DNA of 64,000 nt from Cycas panzhihuaensis (GCA_023213395.1 CM041465.1:66843741-66907740), one strand, 5' to 3'. Counted from the stretch's first letter, positions 1 through 12,804 are shown. Made by a program: numbers and translations. The notes: generated from the letters alone by a model not told the origin.

Positions 1-1560
1 TTTTGTTTATAATAAGCATTTCCCTTGTATAGATGTGTAACTTTATCATCAACGAATCACATTTTATCATTATATCAACCAATATAATCATGTATGAGTG
101 ATCTTTCATATTGTCTAATGATAACTTTAACCTGTTAACCACTAATTAAATATTACTCATCGATATTCATGATTTTAAATATTCTAACACTTAAAATACT
201 TAAATATTCCAACATTCCAATATTTTAATAGGTTGTATATTGAAGTTGAGATAAGTGAACTATGTCCATAGGTCTATGTTACTCAAAACTTCAATTTCAT
301 TAACGATTCCATGTTTTTGAAACTAAAAATTTTAGAAGTACCTTAAAAACTTTGACAAATGCTCCTTGGGAAAATTTTAGGTTATTCTTGTTTCCTAGAA
401 ATATTTTCTTAATATTTTAAGCTAAAAAGCATGCTTTTAGTTATGTTTCCAATTGAAAATTTTGATGGGTATGGCTTACATAGAAGGAGACTTCTCCTAA
501 TAAACACCCTTATTACTAAGTATTAAATTAACATATAAATTTAAAAATATTAATAATTTAATTATTGAAATTATTACACCATGCTTTTTAATGCATGCAC
601 ATATTTTTTTTTTTTTGTATGCATTATTTAATATATTTTACATATATGCATTTTTAATATATATTTTTTGAAACTCTAATCATTCCTAATCTTTTTTTTT
701 TTCCTTTATTTTATTTTATTTCCATATTTTCAGCAACATAACCCTATCTATACATAAATCAAAATAACCTCCACACATTAAATTGACCTCTCCCCCACCA
801 AAATAGAATAAGAAAAGGAGAAGAATAGCACCTTAGTAAGGGTCTCCTTAAGGTGTTGAAAATCATAACTTTAATTTTACCAAGGGCTAGCATAAGTTTC
901 TTATCATCATGAAATTAGGTTAAAGATAAATTAACTCTAGATTCCTTTGGAGTGTTAGAGGGGAGTAACATGGTTATAAAATAATAGTAAGGTGATAAAA
1001 GTTTTATACTTTAATTGGAACCATCTGCCCACAAGGTAACCTATCCACTTCACTACTCTTATTAATCAATGTAATACCCAATACTATGGGAGAGAAACAG
1101 AATTCTTATTTAACCCCATTAGTGATATGAACCTTTGTGTAAAAGCACATGCCATATGAATCCATCAAAATGCTGTATCATATGAGATCATCATAGTCAA
1201 GATGATGCTTTGTGAAAGACTTGAAGCATGGACCCTATCCAAAAAATGATATCAAGGAAGTGAGTTAAAGCCTTTTTGAAAATCTATAAAATAATAGTAT
1301 GTTTTCAAATTAGGGCTTTTTATTTATCTTATTTTCTTTATATAGAAAAAATATCTATATTCACTATCATTTGAATAATAAAGAGTACATATAAAAAACT
1401 ATGATACAACTAACCTAACAAAGTAAGAAATAAGGCTACCATTTCCTCTCTCTATATAAAGGAACGCCAAATGAAAAGACTAATAATAGACCTATAAACC
1501 ACCAAAATTATTAAGTCAACTAAAAGAAATAGGAGTCTTATAGTCCTCCTGGCTATGTAT
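1..1560. other. AT-rich sequence, no gene seen
   Basis: No open frame, RNA gene or recognisable repeat pair is visible. Homopolymer T runs near 606-617 and 690-700 could be the reversed poly-A tail of the minus-strand LINE fossil that begins further right, but several T runs occur and none can be chosen. Confidence 0.5.
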
Positions 1561-1564
1561 CCAC

Positions 1565-4420
1565 TCTTGCATTAGCTATATAATCTTCTTGTGTATTAAA
1601 TGCTCTAAGCATATGCATGGGTTATACATCATAGAAATAAAAAAGTGGCAAAGTAGACTAATTGAGAAGTGCCTTAACAATAACTTATTTTGGCTTTCAT
1701 TGGCCATTAATAAAATTAGTCACTAGAAGGAAATCTTTCACTACCTAAATATGAGAAATACCATGATCTTTGGTAATTACTTCCTCCAATTGATTTGTGA
1801 AACTTTATATTATTAGTAGTAATATGACCTAAATCCTATGAGAACTCTTCTATCACTAACCCCTACTCATTGATAATAATTCCTTCTCCTACTTTTCCTA
1901 CATTTCCCTTAGAGGCCCCATTAAAGTAGAATTAGAAATAACCCTCTTAAATCAAAGGAGGAGAAAGGTTTGAATTTTTTCTTTTTAACTTGAAGGTTAG
2001 TGAGATTTGATTAGTATAAAAAGGAGCTACATAAAACCTCTCTTGTGATATGTAAGCTTGCTAATGTTTATGATTGATAGATCTAAAGTTTGGGTTGTTA
2101 ATCTAAAAAGTAATGCACATTTATTCCAACATTTGGAAGGATAAATAGACCTATATTAGAATAAACTTCCATTCCTAATAAGCTAAATCCATGAGGGAAC
2201 AAATCTTGATAACAAATGCCAAAGATATTTCAGTGCTAGCTTTCCCTTTAAAGAATGTGGATATTTATTTACCCACCCTTTCACAATCCATGTAAATGTT
2301 GTAATTATAAAAGCATTAAAAATTCTATCCCTAACACATAAATGGATTTCTTCCATACCTATTGGGTATGCTCACAAGCTATAAAGAGATGCTATATATG
2401 CTCCATAGCATATTTATGAAGTGAACACCAAATGGTCCCATGATTCCTGCCTTAATTAGATTTTCCGTAATAAGAACAACTTCATATTACAACAACTAGA
2501 AGGAGGTATTTACTTTAACAATGGTATGGTATTACCCCAAAGTTTTCCATTTTTATTTAGAGGCAATTACATCACTTTTTTCTTACTTAAATAACCTAAG
2601 ATAACATGCAAGTACATTATACTCCTCTATACTAGAAATGTTTCCCTAAATAGCAATTTCATCCTAATCCATAATGATTATTTTCCTAGATCAAGTATAT
2701 TAAGTAAATAAGAATAATCCTAATGAAGGTAAGAATCTTGTTACTACCATTATATAGTAGGTTTTAACTTCCATATTAACAAATATGGATTCTCCATAAT
2801 ATCTCTACAGAAGAAGAAATCAGAATCCTATAATATACCTTAGCTTTGAAACCATTACCAAATGTTGGATAATTGATTACCATTTTGTAGTGATGACATT
2901 CCATGAATAACATCCATTTAAAGATTATCTCTATGTCCATTACTAAGCTTCCATTAGTAGGATTCTTTTAAGGAGGCCATTATATCACACATATGTAGAT
3001 AAGTAGTTGACCCTTTTCTGCCCTTGAATTTCTTTAAGAGAACTCAATAAACGTGATCTCCATCTAAATACTTGGTAGTGGAGTAATGCTACCATATATA
3101 ATCTTGATCTAGAATGAAATGCCATAACAACTTAGCTCCATATGCTTTAGAAAACAAAGAAAGTCTTCAGACTCTTAATACCTCCTCAAAGTTAGGCCTA
3201 CATATTTTCTTCTAAGAAAGTAAATGAAATTTCTTCATTTCCCCTTCTTATGCTCATTTCTAAACAAAATCTTGTAAAATTTACTCTAATCTACCAAGTA
3301 TCCTATTCAGAAGTCATGAAATAGACATTAAATATAAAAGAATTATTGACAAAACTAAGAAGATAAGCTGCACTCTACCAACCAATAAAAGCTAGCCATG
3401 AGTCCTTTTAATTAATCTTTGATTAATATAATCTATAATCTAAGCTTCCTCATGCTTCAAATTCTTTCTTGGCCCACTTAACATTCCTAAATAATGGAAA
3501 AAAAATTGGGGTCTCTAGTTTTGAATTCAAATACTTAATAAATCTTTTGTGAAAAGTTTTAAGAGTAATCATAGGTAATAAACATGGATTTACATGAATT
3601 AGTGTTGACTCCTATTCTAAGGCAAAATATATTTAAAATTTCATTGATTTTTTTTTCCTCTTTGATGGATTCATATTTTGACAATAACACATCATAAAAA
3701 AATTATAATTGAGTAAGCCAAACTTTATTGGGAGAGATTGAGATCTTCTAAATACTACCCTCTTTCATTGCATGCTTCAATACCTAACGCAAGTTCTTAG
3801 GCATGGGAATGTAGAGAGATGGGGATAAAGGGAATCCCTACTAAATTTCATGACTACTATGAAAGAAATCATATGGTAATTCATTCACCAAAACTAAGTG
3901 TGAGCTTGTGTTAATGCACACACTTACCCATTAAGCTAATTATATAGAAAACCCTAATTTATCTAAAACTTAAAGAAGGAAACTATTAATAATTGCCTTT
4001 ACATCATCCAAAATTTCCTTACAGTCAATAAAGACCATGGTATGCTATGTTCAAGGATAATGCAAGGGTAATGACAGTAGTGGGGGTTATAAACCCATTA
4101 CTTCTATAAGGGCATTTTTCTTTCAAAACATTGTGTAAAGGTGCATGTCTTTTGTGTTTAAGATTTCTTTAAAATTCGTATGGATTAACCAAATGATGAA
4201 GTAAATGGTAACATGCCTAAGATATTAATGTTGTAAGATTATAAAAGTGAGTAAACCATCCTTGCCAAATCAATCGCTTATTGACTCATAATTTTTTAGA
4301 CCCAAGGACCTTAAAATAAGGAATATAAAACCAAATGACAAATTGAGTGGACCAATACTATTTTCCATTCCCTCAACCATTCATTTTATAAAATAGGAGG
4401 AATGAAATAATGATAAAAAG
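1565..4420 (-). pseudogene. Decayed plant L1-type LINE (RT, zf-RVT, RNase H remnants)
   Basis: Three domain remnants of one non-LTR retrotransposon lie in the order expected for plant L1-type LINEs on the minus strand. Around 3640-3870 is the end of the reverse transcriptase: a GIPFIP stretch matches the usual RQGDPLSP block, followed by a helix resembling EALG and a degraded FADD box reading FYDVLL. Around 2335-2410 is the tail of the zf-RVT domain (HLFIAC...VWKKS). Around 1565-1925 is RNase H, with FNGASKGN for the usual FDGASKGN, then KDFLLVTNFING for the GDS..VI box, and a tail like the usual N.VADALAN motif. All parts contain stops and frame changes. Spacing between the parts resembles that of the clearer LINE at 41.8-44.9 kb. 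The N-terminal RT and endonuclease were not found; the 5' limit is a guess. Confidence 0.7.
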
Positions 4421-7400
4421 TGAAAGTTTTATATTGATTTCCCATAGATGTCTAAGCATACTACCCATGTTAAGAAATTTAGACTATGACTAAAACATCA
4501 AGATACAACCACTACCTAAGTTTAATAGAATCATTGTTGAACTTCCTTTGACCTTCTTAACTCATAAATTAATCCAACTAAATCACTAATCATTTAAATG
4601 ATCATGGTATCATAATGATAGAATTATAGAAAATAAAAGGACTTCATTAATACAATACCATTATATTAGGAAACATATGCATTCATCAACTACTTGCCGA
4701 ATTATATTTTCCAAATGCTTAATGAATTTGTATATTAAATTATATCATAATTCCCCATATACCATCACTACATTGAGCTAAGTAAGTTTCTAATACATTG
4801 AGATATATGAATATGGACCAATCTACATAAGATTGCATAAGCTAATACAACCATAAAAGCCAAGTGAAAACTAATAATCTTATGGAGATAACAAGTTTAT
4901 AAAGAAATATTTTAGGAGCATTGCTACATATAAATTCTTATCACGAACTAGTAGCCACTTGAGAAGACACGATCTAACACTTCACAGTTTCTACCTAGTT
5001 TATATTTCCATCATTGTTAGGATTATTTCCATAATGTAAGATTCACCCTTAGTTTTCTTACAATAATATGCAAACCTCATAGGTTGAATATATCATTAGA
5101 GTCTAGAGGATGAGGAGGGCAAACAACATTGAATAAAGGTAAATGTAAAAGAGAATAATAAAGAAAATAAATGAAAGGTAAAGTGAAGAATAACCAATTA
5201 AGCTAGGAGAAGTCTCTCTTTCTCTTGATATCTTTAGATTATGCACCCTCTAGTTCCATGGGTGTTTGAGCTCTTAGGTATGCCCTGATTGCAAGGTCTC
5301 ATATATTCCTCTAAGGTGACAACCATTATTAACAAATTATGTAGTTGTGTGGCATATTATTTAAGGCCTAAAAATGGAATTCCTAAGACCTTGCTCCAAG
5401 GCTTGGTTGGAGCATACACCTATATGTATAATAAACTTTTGCCTATGTAGAATTCACTCATTATAAGTTGCCTAATAAAGGCCATTAATTATAGCCCTAT
5501 AAGTTGATACTAGTTTACTAGATTTAATTTCACCAGACTCTTATATAATGTATCAATCAAGTGATGTAATGTCTTTCTAAGATTTACAAAACATGCTATC
5601 ATTATTAAAATCAAGTAAGCTTATAAGAGGTCTACTCTCCAACTTGTTTATTATACTAACTCCACCTTATACTTCATCTCCATACCATGATTCATGTGAA
5701 TCAAAAGTATAAATATGCAAAATTAAATGAAAACTATGGTTATCAGTAGCCTATCTATTATAAAATAAGATTGTGTAGTGTATAATAATTATGCAACATC
5801 ACTATATAGAATGATATTTCTTTCATTTACCCCCTCCTTTAAGGTAGGAAATTTACTAGTTAAACTTTCCCCTTACTAGAAACCCACACTTATATTTATC
5901 TTATAATGTATTCACACCTATGTTGATGTGAAGCAATCACTAGCTAATGATTCATATATATAGTCATGGCTCTATCAGTTTTCCATTTCTATTCATCATT
6001 TCCTTGATTTAATGTCACCTTGCACCTAATTAATATCTAATAATGGATCTTATTCTCCACTTACCTCCCATGAGGGAAATGATGTTGAGTAGAGGGAAAT
6101 AATAGCCAATTAGATGTGTGCTTTCAAGCCTGCTACTTCTGCATAGTACAAATTAATATTATATTAATTATTAGTTTATGTTATCCTATAATCTATCTAT
6201 ATTTTAGGCATACTATTGAACACGTGGTGATGACCTAGACTAGATTTTGTATGTTGGTCATCATACTAAATTCACCTGTTCCTTCATTGCACCTTCATTA
6301 TTTCCTTAATTAACCCTACCTTTCATCTGATAAGTTAGCCATCGTTTGGAAATCTCTTTATATAAAATTAGAATTAGTTGTAATGTAAATAATTATTTAA
6401 AGTATTAGAATATTAATTTTTACCAATATTGATGTAATGTTTAATTAATAAGCCAAGGTTATCATTAATCGATATTGAAAAATGACTTTATATTGATGAA
6501 GTTATACATCTATATAAGGATAATATTTATTATAACTAAAATTAGATCACCTAATTTTCCTTATGAGAATAAGATGACTCACCATGTGGTTCATTGGTTA
6601 CTCTTCTAAATATGAACTGTCATAGATATTTAGAGGTAGTTTTTTCTATTCATAGGTTTTCTACATTAAATATGGTATATATAAAGTGTATACATTATAA
6701 CTCTTATGCCCTTTGGTTGTTTGGGAATCAATCTAGGCTAAATACCTCTCAATGACTTTATGTTTCTTCCATTTCTAATGAAAATTGAGAGATATATTAA
6801 CTTATAGAAACCCTAGAACCAATTTTATCTAACTACTAAGAAGAAGTCTCCACTTCGTTATGTTATATGGTTGCAAATGATGAAAGGCAAAAGGCTAAGA
6901 TATGTGAATTACACTTTGTAAAGGAATATGCTAGCCTACACAATCAAGTAGATGAGATCTAAGTTCATAGCTATATTAGCAATGTTTTTGTTTTATTTTC
7001 TTATTTTTTATTATTTCTTCCCTTATATTTTTCAACATCTTAGGATTAATCAGATGAATGGAAGGCTAAAATAAAGAATAATTTGATCACTCACTCGCAA
7101 AAAATAACAAAAAAAGGACTAATAAATCTAAAAAACGTTACTCTTCAAATTAAACAATTAAATAAGAAATCATATCAACTCCCTTTTTCTAATGGAAATA
7201 TTGTCAACAAATAAAAGAAATTAATTTAAAATCTTCAAAAAAACTTCTATTTCACATAAAAAGATATAAGAAACAAATATTTTTAAAGGAAATCTTTCAT
7301 ACATACCCTAAAGATGAAGGTTGAAGTGATATGAAGTTCTTAGACTTCTTCTTCTTGCATGTATAATCTTTGATGAATTTTATATCTTTTCAAGCATAAA

Positions 7401-8139
7401 ATAAATCTAAATAAAAGAAATAAATTATATAATTTTATATGCAAAATATAAACTTAACATGTAACCTCAAAGTCCACTTGAACAACTGATGAAAGATGAC
7501 ATATAATGTGTAGATTCACCACGCAAACAAGAACTTAAATTCATACATCTCATTAAGAAGTTAGATTAGGAATATAGAAAGATTTTAATATTCATTCAAC
7601 AATATATAACTATGAAATTATTAAATTGATTCTATTTCTTATAAAATAAAAGATTAAACAAGAGACGTACAAAGCTTATTCCCTTTACTCTTTTTCTAAT
7701 TGTGTATCTTCTAAAAGAAGAATATGAACAAAAAAAGTAAATAATCAAGGAAAGTGAATTAGATAATCACAAAATCCTCGATGTATGCAACCATATATGT
7801 ACCTCAACATAGTAATATTACCCTTATTAACCAATCTTTCAAAAATTTTCCTTTTAATATAGGTAGCAAAATGTGAAATTTGTGAAGAAACCACCAAAAC
7901 TAGCACCAAATTAAAAGAGATGGACAAATACCTCTTAGAAATCTTGACTACTATGGAGAATGACAGGAAAAAGCTATGAAATATTATGAAGAGGTAGATT
8001 GTTCTTCTCCCAAGCAAACCCCTATGAACACCAAAAAGGCCTAACCTTTTAGCCAAGATTGGTTTAAGGAAAATTAGGGAACAATAAGAACAAGAGCCAA
8101 AATTAAGAAGACAGTATAAAGAAGGCATAATATAATAAG
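4421..8139. other. Diverged non-coding sequence left of the Tat-like element
   Basis: No supported gene. A minus-strand open frame of 127 codons (7745-8128) has no recognisable domain and ends a few bases before the insertion site of the large Tat-like element. The older part of the LINE fossil may extend into the left end of this stretch. A minus-strand segment around 7290-7400 has splice-like borders (a pyrimidine tract ending TTTAG and a later GGTATG), but its frames contain stops. Confidence 0.4.
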
Positions 8140-8144
8140 CAATC
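8140..8144. repeat. Left target-site duplication, CAATC
   Basis: The five bases CAATC directly left of the Tat-like element are repeated exactly at 22508-22512, directly right of it. This is the 5-bp duplication typical of Ty3/gypsy integration and fixes both outer ends of the element. Confidence 0.85.
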
Positions 8145-10273
8145 TAGATGCACGTCTATGGGATAACTACCTAACTACATAGGGATAGTAAGGGTGAGCG
8201 ATGACACTATCGGGTGCAGATAAGAGCCTACAAGTAAGGCAAGTACCACACAGGGTGCCCTGTGAATCGGAGCGTGAGTTCGGGACCTGCGGATGGTACC
8301 CAGCTACCGAAAGGTGGTTCCCCACTTCAGTTAGGAAGAGGGGAGGCAGAAGAATAGCCTTGATAGATCTAGGAAAAGAGTCTCCCACCCTTGGATGGCT
8401 GAAAAGGAAGGGAGAGAAACTCTCGAGGGTTTCCCTATATTAGAGAGAAATGAGTAAGGGGTTAAGTAGGTGAACAACCTACGGATAAGATCTTCTCAGT
8501 TATCTGGCTAGGTGGAAGAAAACTAAGGGAGGATGAAGGGAGTGGGAACGATCAATCCATCAAGAGTTCCCCCCTTCGAAAGAGCACTCAAGAGAAAAGA
8601 AGATGCTAGGACACACGCAAGCAAACTAAACCAAAGATGGTAAGCCGAGAGGGCAAGGGTGAAGTTTACAAGTTGGAGGGAAAGGTTAGAAGGGAAAACT
8701 TCCTAAAACCTTTTCCTATGATGGATGTGATGTGTGAAATATAACAAATAGAATCTAAACCAAAAGAGAGAGTCAGTTTCCCTTTTCCTTTTAAATGATC
8801 TAATTACTACCATACAAAATCTTCTAAAGGAAAGAAAATGAAATGAAGTGAGAATACATACCTAGGATGAAGAACATGATCGAAGTGGCAACATGCCCGC
8901 AAGGTGTGCAAAGTCACTCCACAAAGCACGCTGAACAAGGGGTCACGGTAGGGCGAAGCGTGGGGCTTCCTTACCTTCCCTGGAAGTGACACTAGAGTGC
9001 CAAGAAAGGAAAATAGGAAAATGATGGTAGCAAATGAAATGCTATGATAAAATATAAGTAAAATTACTTACCCGCAAGATAGAAAAGGGGGAAATCCCTT
9101 ATGTCCTTCGTGTACCTGCAAGTAAGCACAAATATCCCTTTCCGAAGAAAGGAGGCTAACAACACAAAGTGGAGTCCCAATAACACATGTGTACATATAT
9201 TAAAAATAAGTCTCTATACATATATGCTAGTGTTCATGAACCACAAGATTACAGCAATAATCTATGGCAAAATAATCTACTCAAATGAACGGTAAGTAGA
9301 TAGCAAGCCTTGGAGTGGCCCACCTCCCGCAAAGAGCAACCCTACCCTCCCTCAAGAAGCCACAAGGCAATGATGGTATGGCTGTATGACTGGCTGAAAA
9401 TTGAGATAACAAAAGTGTAAGGAAGCTCAAAGGAATCCTCAACAAACTAGAGTACTATAGGAAGCAAACCGGGTTGTTAAGTGCAAGGTCAAGCTAAGGA
9501 CAAGTGACTGGGACTTATGCGTTGCCTGGATGAGGGATATAGGCCTGTAAACCAGCATTGCAATAGGTGAAAACACTGATTTTAGTAGCTATAAATTGGT
9601 CTCTAATCCTTAGCCCTACACCAGGAGCAACATGGGGGCAAAGAGGAAGGTTTGGAGGGCCAAAGCCTCTTAGGGAGCGTGAGGGTGGTACGGAATCTAC
9701 CCAGCTCTATTCCAAACCTCATGCAACCCTCTTTGACCACTGTCCTAGGTGTGAAATATAGGAAGAGAAGCCTAAATAGCAGAGGAAAAATAATCTAAGA
9801 AAAGATAAGAAGTAACCTTTAAAATAAGATAAGATAAGCTAGTGTAAAACATGCAAAACTGGGTATAAACTAGGCAAAAGAAAGACTTTAAACCAATAAA
9901 TACATCTGGAAAACATGAGAGGTATTTGTCTCTGCCAAAACTTACTGAGTGGAGGCTACAAAATCTAGGGAAAAGCTGGAGTGCAACAGGTATGGAGCCC
10001 CTACTAAGATGGCAGAAGGAAAGTCCTGCTCTTGAGACCGCTTGATGGCTGTCTGGGCAAGGAGGCCCTAAAAACTCCCTAAGGAGGCCCTCTCCAAGGT
10101 GTGTAAGGAGCTGTGAAGATGTCACAGTGAAGCCAAAGGAGAGTTGGGTGCTGAAGAGTGGTTGTTAGTCCTGGGACAGTAGCAGAGTAGTAGAAGATAA
10201 CAGATAGAAGGGTGTTTTTCCTTGTTGATCCTTCTAAAGAGAGCCAAAGAAAAAAAAAGAGAGTTGAGAAGGA

Positions 10274-10281
10274 CTTAAATA
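10274..10281 (-). promoter_or_regulatory. TATA-like box of the Tat-like LTR (left copy)
   Basis: On the minus strand the LTR reads TATTTAAG, after a GC-richer segment and ahead of a pyrimidine-rich leader. The same box is kept in the other LTR at 21879-21886. Its place and downstream leader fit the U3/R promoter of an LTR; the start site itself is inferred. Confidence 0.55.
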
Positions 10282-10408
10282 CTCAGCCCCAACCCTAATC
10301 GAGCAATTAGGGCTCAACTAGCACTGAGTTAGGTCACGAGACACGTGGCAATTTTGTAATAAATACGAGAATTGCCATGGCAGTTTTAAAAAATAAGTCA
10401 TGATAGTC

Positions 10409-10452
10409 GCACCATAGTAAACTTCGCGGAACCATAAAATCTATCATGGTGC
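10409..10452. repeat. Inverted repeat in the LTR, left copy (decayed)
   Basis: GCACCA at 10409-10414 pairs with TGGTGC at 10447-10452. The inner stem seen in the right LTR copy (22013-22058) has decayed here. Confidence 0.55.
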
Positions 10453-10901
10453 AGGACTAGAGGCCAAAACTGGCCTAAACAACCAGCCTGGGCTATAGAC
10501 CAGTGACCTAGGAGGCTAGCAGGGGGGCAGGCCCACCTGCCTAGAGGCGGACAAGTAGACAAAGGGCTACAGGAAGCGACAATGGGACTTAAGGGTGTGA
10601 CAAGTCAACCAAATAGTGATGGATCATCACACGAGTGATCATGACATAAACCAAATTGGTCTTAAGGTGAGTAGGGTAGAATGCGGGAAGTGATGCAGTC
10701 ATCGGGGTGTCACATTTACTGAGAATATACCCCCACTATAGCGTCATAGGCTGGATAGGTGTAGATGATAATAAAACCATCTACGAAATCATAGTATGCA
10801 AGCAAATACTCCACACAAAAGAAAACAACAATAGGGTGAAAAACATACCTGTACTTACCTGAGTCAACCGCTGTGTATCCATTCCCAAACGCTGGGAAAC
10901 A

Positions 10902-10912
10902 GTACCCCCTTA
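10902..10912 (-). other. Polypurine tract of the Tat-like element
   Basis: The minus strand reads TAAGGGGGTAC immediately before the TGTTTCCC start of the 3' LTR. A G-rich purine run at this place primes plus-strand DNA synthesis in LTR elements. It supports both the minus orientation and the LTR boundary at 10901. Confidence 0.7.
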
Positions 10913-11321
10913 GCAGCAGAGCCTCGCCTCTCAGAAGTATGGTGCGATGGTGAATGCTGGAAACACAACTGTCAGTAGCACATGTGTATGTAGATATATA
11001 AATCCAGGTTGTAATAGTAGTCAAGAGTACCAGCGAGTGTCATGGTAGAACGTGTGGATATGAAAATACAGGTGGAGACCACATAGGGGCTGCCTATGTG
11101 CCACCCAGGAATTGACTAGAAATATGAAGGATGAGGGGGATGCCCCCATCACAAGAGATGCGAAGAGATATGCATGATCAAGTAGAAGAGATAAGTGAAC
11201 AAAACTAGTAGTCACCATAGTTTAACCTCATTAGTAGCTATGTTTCGGAGGTGTGAACGAATTACAAGAAGATGAGCATAATGGCCTGGGCCTTGGTGAG
11301 AGAGCAACCGAACGAGTCTTA

Positions 11322-11741
11322 GGGATGGTCAGCAAGAAGAGGGAGGCAGCGCTCAAGGATGAGGCGAACGAGACTATCTACCTCAGCATTGAGGGCCCAA
11401 GGAATGTGACGAATGTCGATAGACTAAAAACAAGCCAAAAGAGATCTGGCGGTCGAAGCAAGGGTTCTTAGGTGAGGGCATCACACCTGGTAAACTTGGG
11501 TGAGATGAGACACCACAACCTGAGAGTCATAAAGCAAAATGATGGGTCCACGATGGAAACAGAGAACATCAGTGAGAGCTTCAATAACAGCTATGTACTT
11601 GGCTTTATTATTGGTAGCCTCTGAGAGGAAGACCCTAGAGCACAGGAAATCATGCCCGGAGGGGCTGCGAAGGATCCATGTAGTAGCAGAAGGTCCAAGG
11701 TTACTACAACTTCCACTGTCGGTAAAAATATAGAGAGACAT
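11322..11741 (-). pseudogene. Outlying RNase H domain of the Tat-like element
   Basis: This minus-strand frame encodes an RNase H of the kind found as a second copy in Tat-lineage elements. It opens with a FTDSGSCSN block (usual DGS box with the first catalytic Asp), continues to ATNNKAKY where functional enzymes have NNEAEY, then LLYDSQVVVSHL with the next catalytic Asp, and after a stop near 11481 ends in HIPWALNAEVDSL, matching the usual HVPR..N..ADAL tail with the last Asp. Both Glu residues of NNEAEY are Lys, a G-to-A change in each codon, so the catalytic Glu is gone. It lies downstream of the antisense gene, well away from the integrase fragment, next to the 3' LTR. No other RNase H survives in the element. 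Confidence 0.75.
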
Positions 11742-12264
11742 GGGTGAAACAAAGTCCTGGTGATAATAAACAATAACGAAGCAAAAAGAGGCTTAAATGG
11801 CAAGCAATACATGGCCGCGAAGGGTAGGAGGTCCTAGCAATGAGGCTACCTAAAGACGAGAGCAGGCTATCCGACCACTACCTCAAAGTGGGCAGAAAAA
11901 GGGCATCTTGGGGAACCAAAGGTTACTTCAGAAAGTAACACATGCCCCCAAATAGGGAGGAGCATTCCCTCTAGAGGTCCCAGGGACAGAAAAGAGCTGT
12001 GGAAATGGGTCCAAGATGGTAAAACAAGCCAAACGAGTATAAACTCAGGCATGCACGGGGGTGGCATGCAAAATGAGATGGAAGGGCCGTGCGAAAAAGT
12101 GCATCGGCAAGGTGCTATAAATGCACCCACGAGAAAGAGCGAAATAAAGGCTATAAGAGGGCAACGGGAGACAGGGCTAGAGGCAAAGATGATCGAGGAT
12201 ACGGGATGGTCTAGATGGCTATCACGAGAGCTAAAATGGAGACAGTGCCCATCGGGGCCCCTGC
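11742..12264. other. Spacer between RNase H and the antisense gene; probable upstream promoter region
   Basis: Relatively GC-rich compared with the window. It lies directly upstream of the plus-strand TATA box at 12265 and holds a second TATA-like GCTATAAATG at 12112-12121. Frames on both strands here have no known domain. It is best read as the upstream region of the antisense gene. Confidence 0.45.
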
Positions 12265-12274
12265 CTATATAAGG
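12265..12274 (+). promoter_or_regulatory. TATA box of the antisense gene
   Basis: CTATATAAGG follows a GC-rich stretch and lies 192 bp before a consensus splice donor (GTGAGT at 12457). A start of transcription about 30 bases downstream would give a short leader exon. Consistent with a plus-strand gene that carries its own promoter inside a minus-strand retrotransposon. Confidence 0.6.
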
Positions 12275-12713
12275 AAACTTAACGAAAAATGGATTCATTT
12301 TCACCAGCTCTCGAGAGAATCTAGAGCCATTCCCTTACATAGCAGAGAGCCACCCGACTTCGGAGGCACGCAGAGGGAGATCAGACCGTTGGATCAAAGC
12401 ACAGAGATAGCCATCGAGACCATCAGAGCGAGATGGCGATAGCCAGGCTGGATCTAGTGAGTGGATCCTATGAAACCTAGTCCATTTCGAAGTTTTTATT
12501 TCATTGCTTTTGATTGATTCTTATGTGATTTCTGGGCCCCTTATGGGTAAATAATAACCTCCCAGAGTCCAAATTGGACCTAGAAAGAGGGGGGACTGGG
12601 GCATTAGGTAGCCTTGCTCCCAGTGGGCCCCGTAGGGATCTACCCAAAAGAATTTTTTTATTTTTTTGGCAGAAAACCCCTCCCTCTTGGGGGGGTGCTG
12701 TTCACACCATGGC

Positions 12714-12737
12714 AAAGATCGTGGTGCCACGATCTTT
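12714..12737. repeat. 24-bp palindrome
   Basis: Two 11-bp arms (AAAGATCGTGG and CCACGATCTTT) pair perfectly around a two-base centre. It lies inside the predicted leader intron of the antisense gene. Confidence 0.8.
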
Positions 12738-12753
12738 GTCGCAGGGCCCCTAT

Positions 12754-12804
12754 CACCGCGGGATCCAAGCTAAACTCTATGGTACCACAGAGTTTAGTGC
12801 GGTG
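12754..12804. repeat. Nested inverted repeat
   Basis: Outer arms CACCGC and GCGGTG (12754-12759 with 12799-12804) enclose an inner 24-base palindrome at 12772-12795 (AAACTCTATGGT against ACCACAGAGTTT, one mismatch). The layout of CACC-type outer arms around an AAACT-type inner region resembles the inverted repeat in the LTRs near 22013-22058. Confidence 0.75.

Larger units (their letters stand above)
8145..10901 (-). repeat. 3' LTR of the Tat-like element (left copy)
   Basis: Aligns end to end with 19777-22507. The right copy begins TGGATGCAT where this one has TAGATGCAC, and this copy ends AAACA where the right one has AAATA, so each copy has lost one of its TG/CA termini by a transition. 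The copy is 2757 bp long. A plus-strand frame at 8201-8443 recurs in the other LTR, but only because the LTRs are copies of each other. Confidence 0.9.

Noticed and set aside
7745-8128. 127-codon minus frame as a membrane protein gene
   Set aside because: Hydrophobic and Ile/Phe-rich as AT-rich non-coding sequence often is; no domain, no clear promoter of its own, ends at a transposon junction.
8201-8443. 80-codon plus frame, similar to a frame at 19833-20090, as a conserved gene
   Set aside because: The similarity exists because both lie in the two LTR copies of one element; antisense to the element and without a known domain.
11867-12304. 145-codon minus frame
   Set aside because: It overlaps the GC-rich upstream region and TATA box of the antisense gene; no domain, and its Ser/Pro/His-rich content follows from composition.
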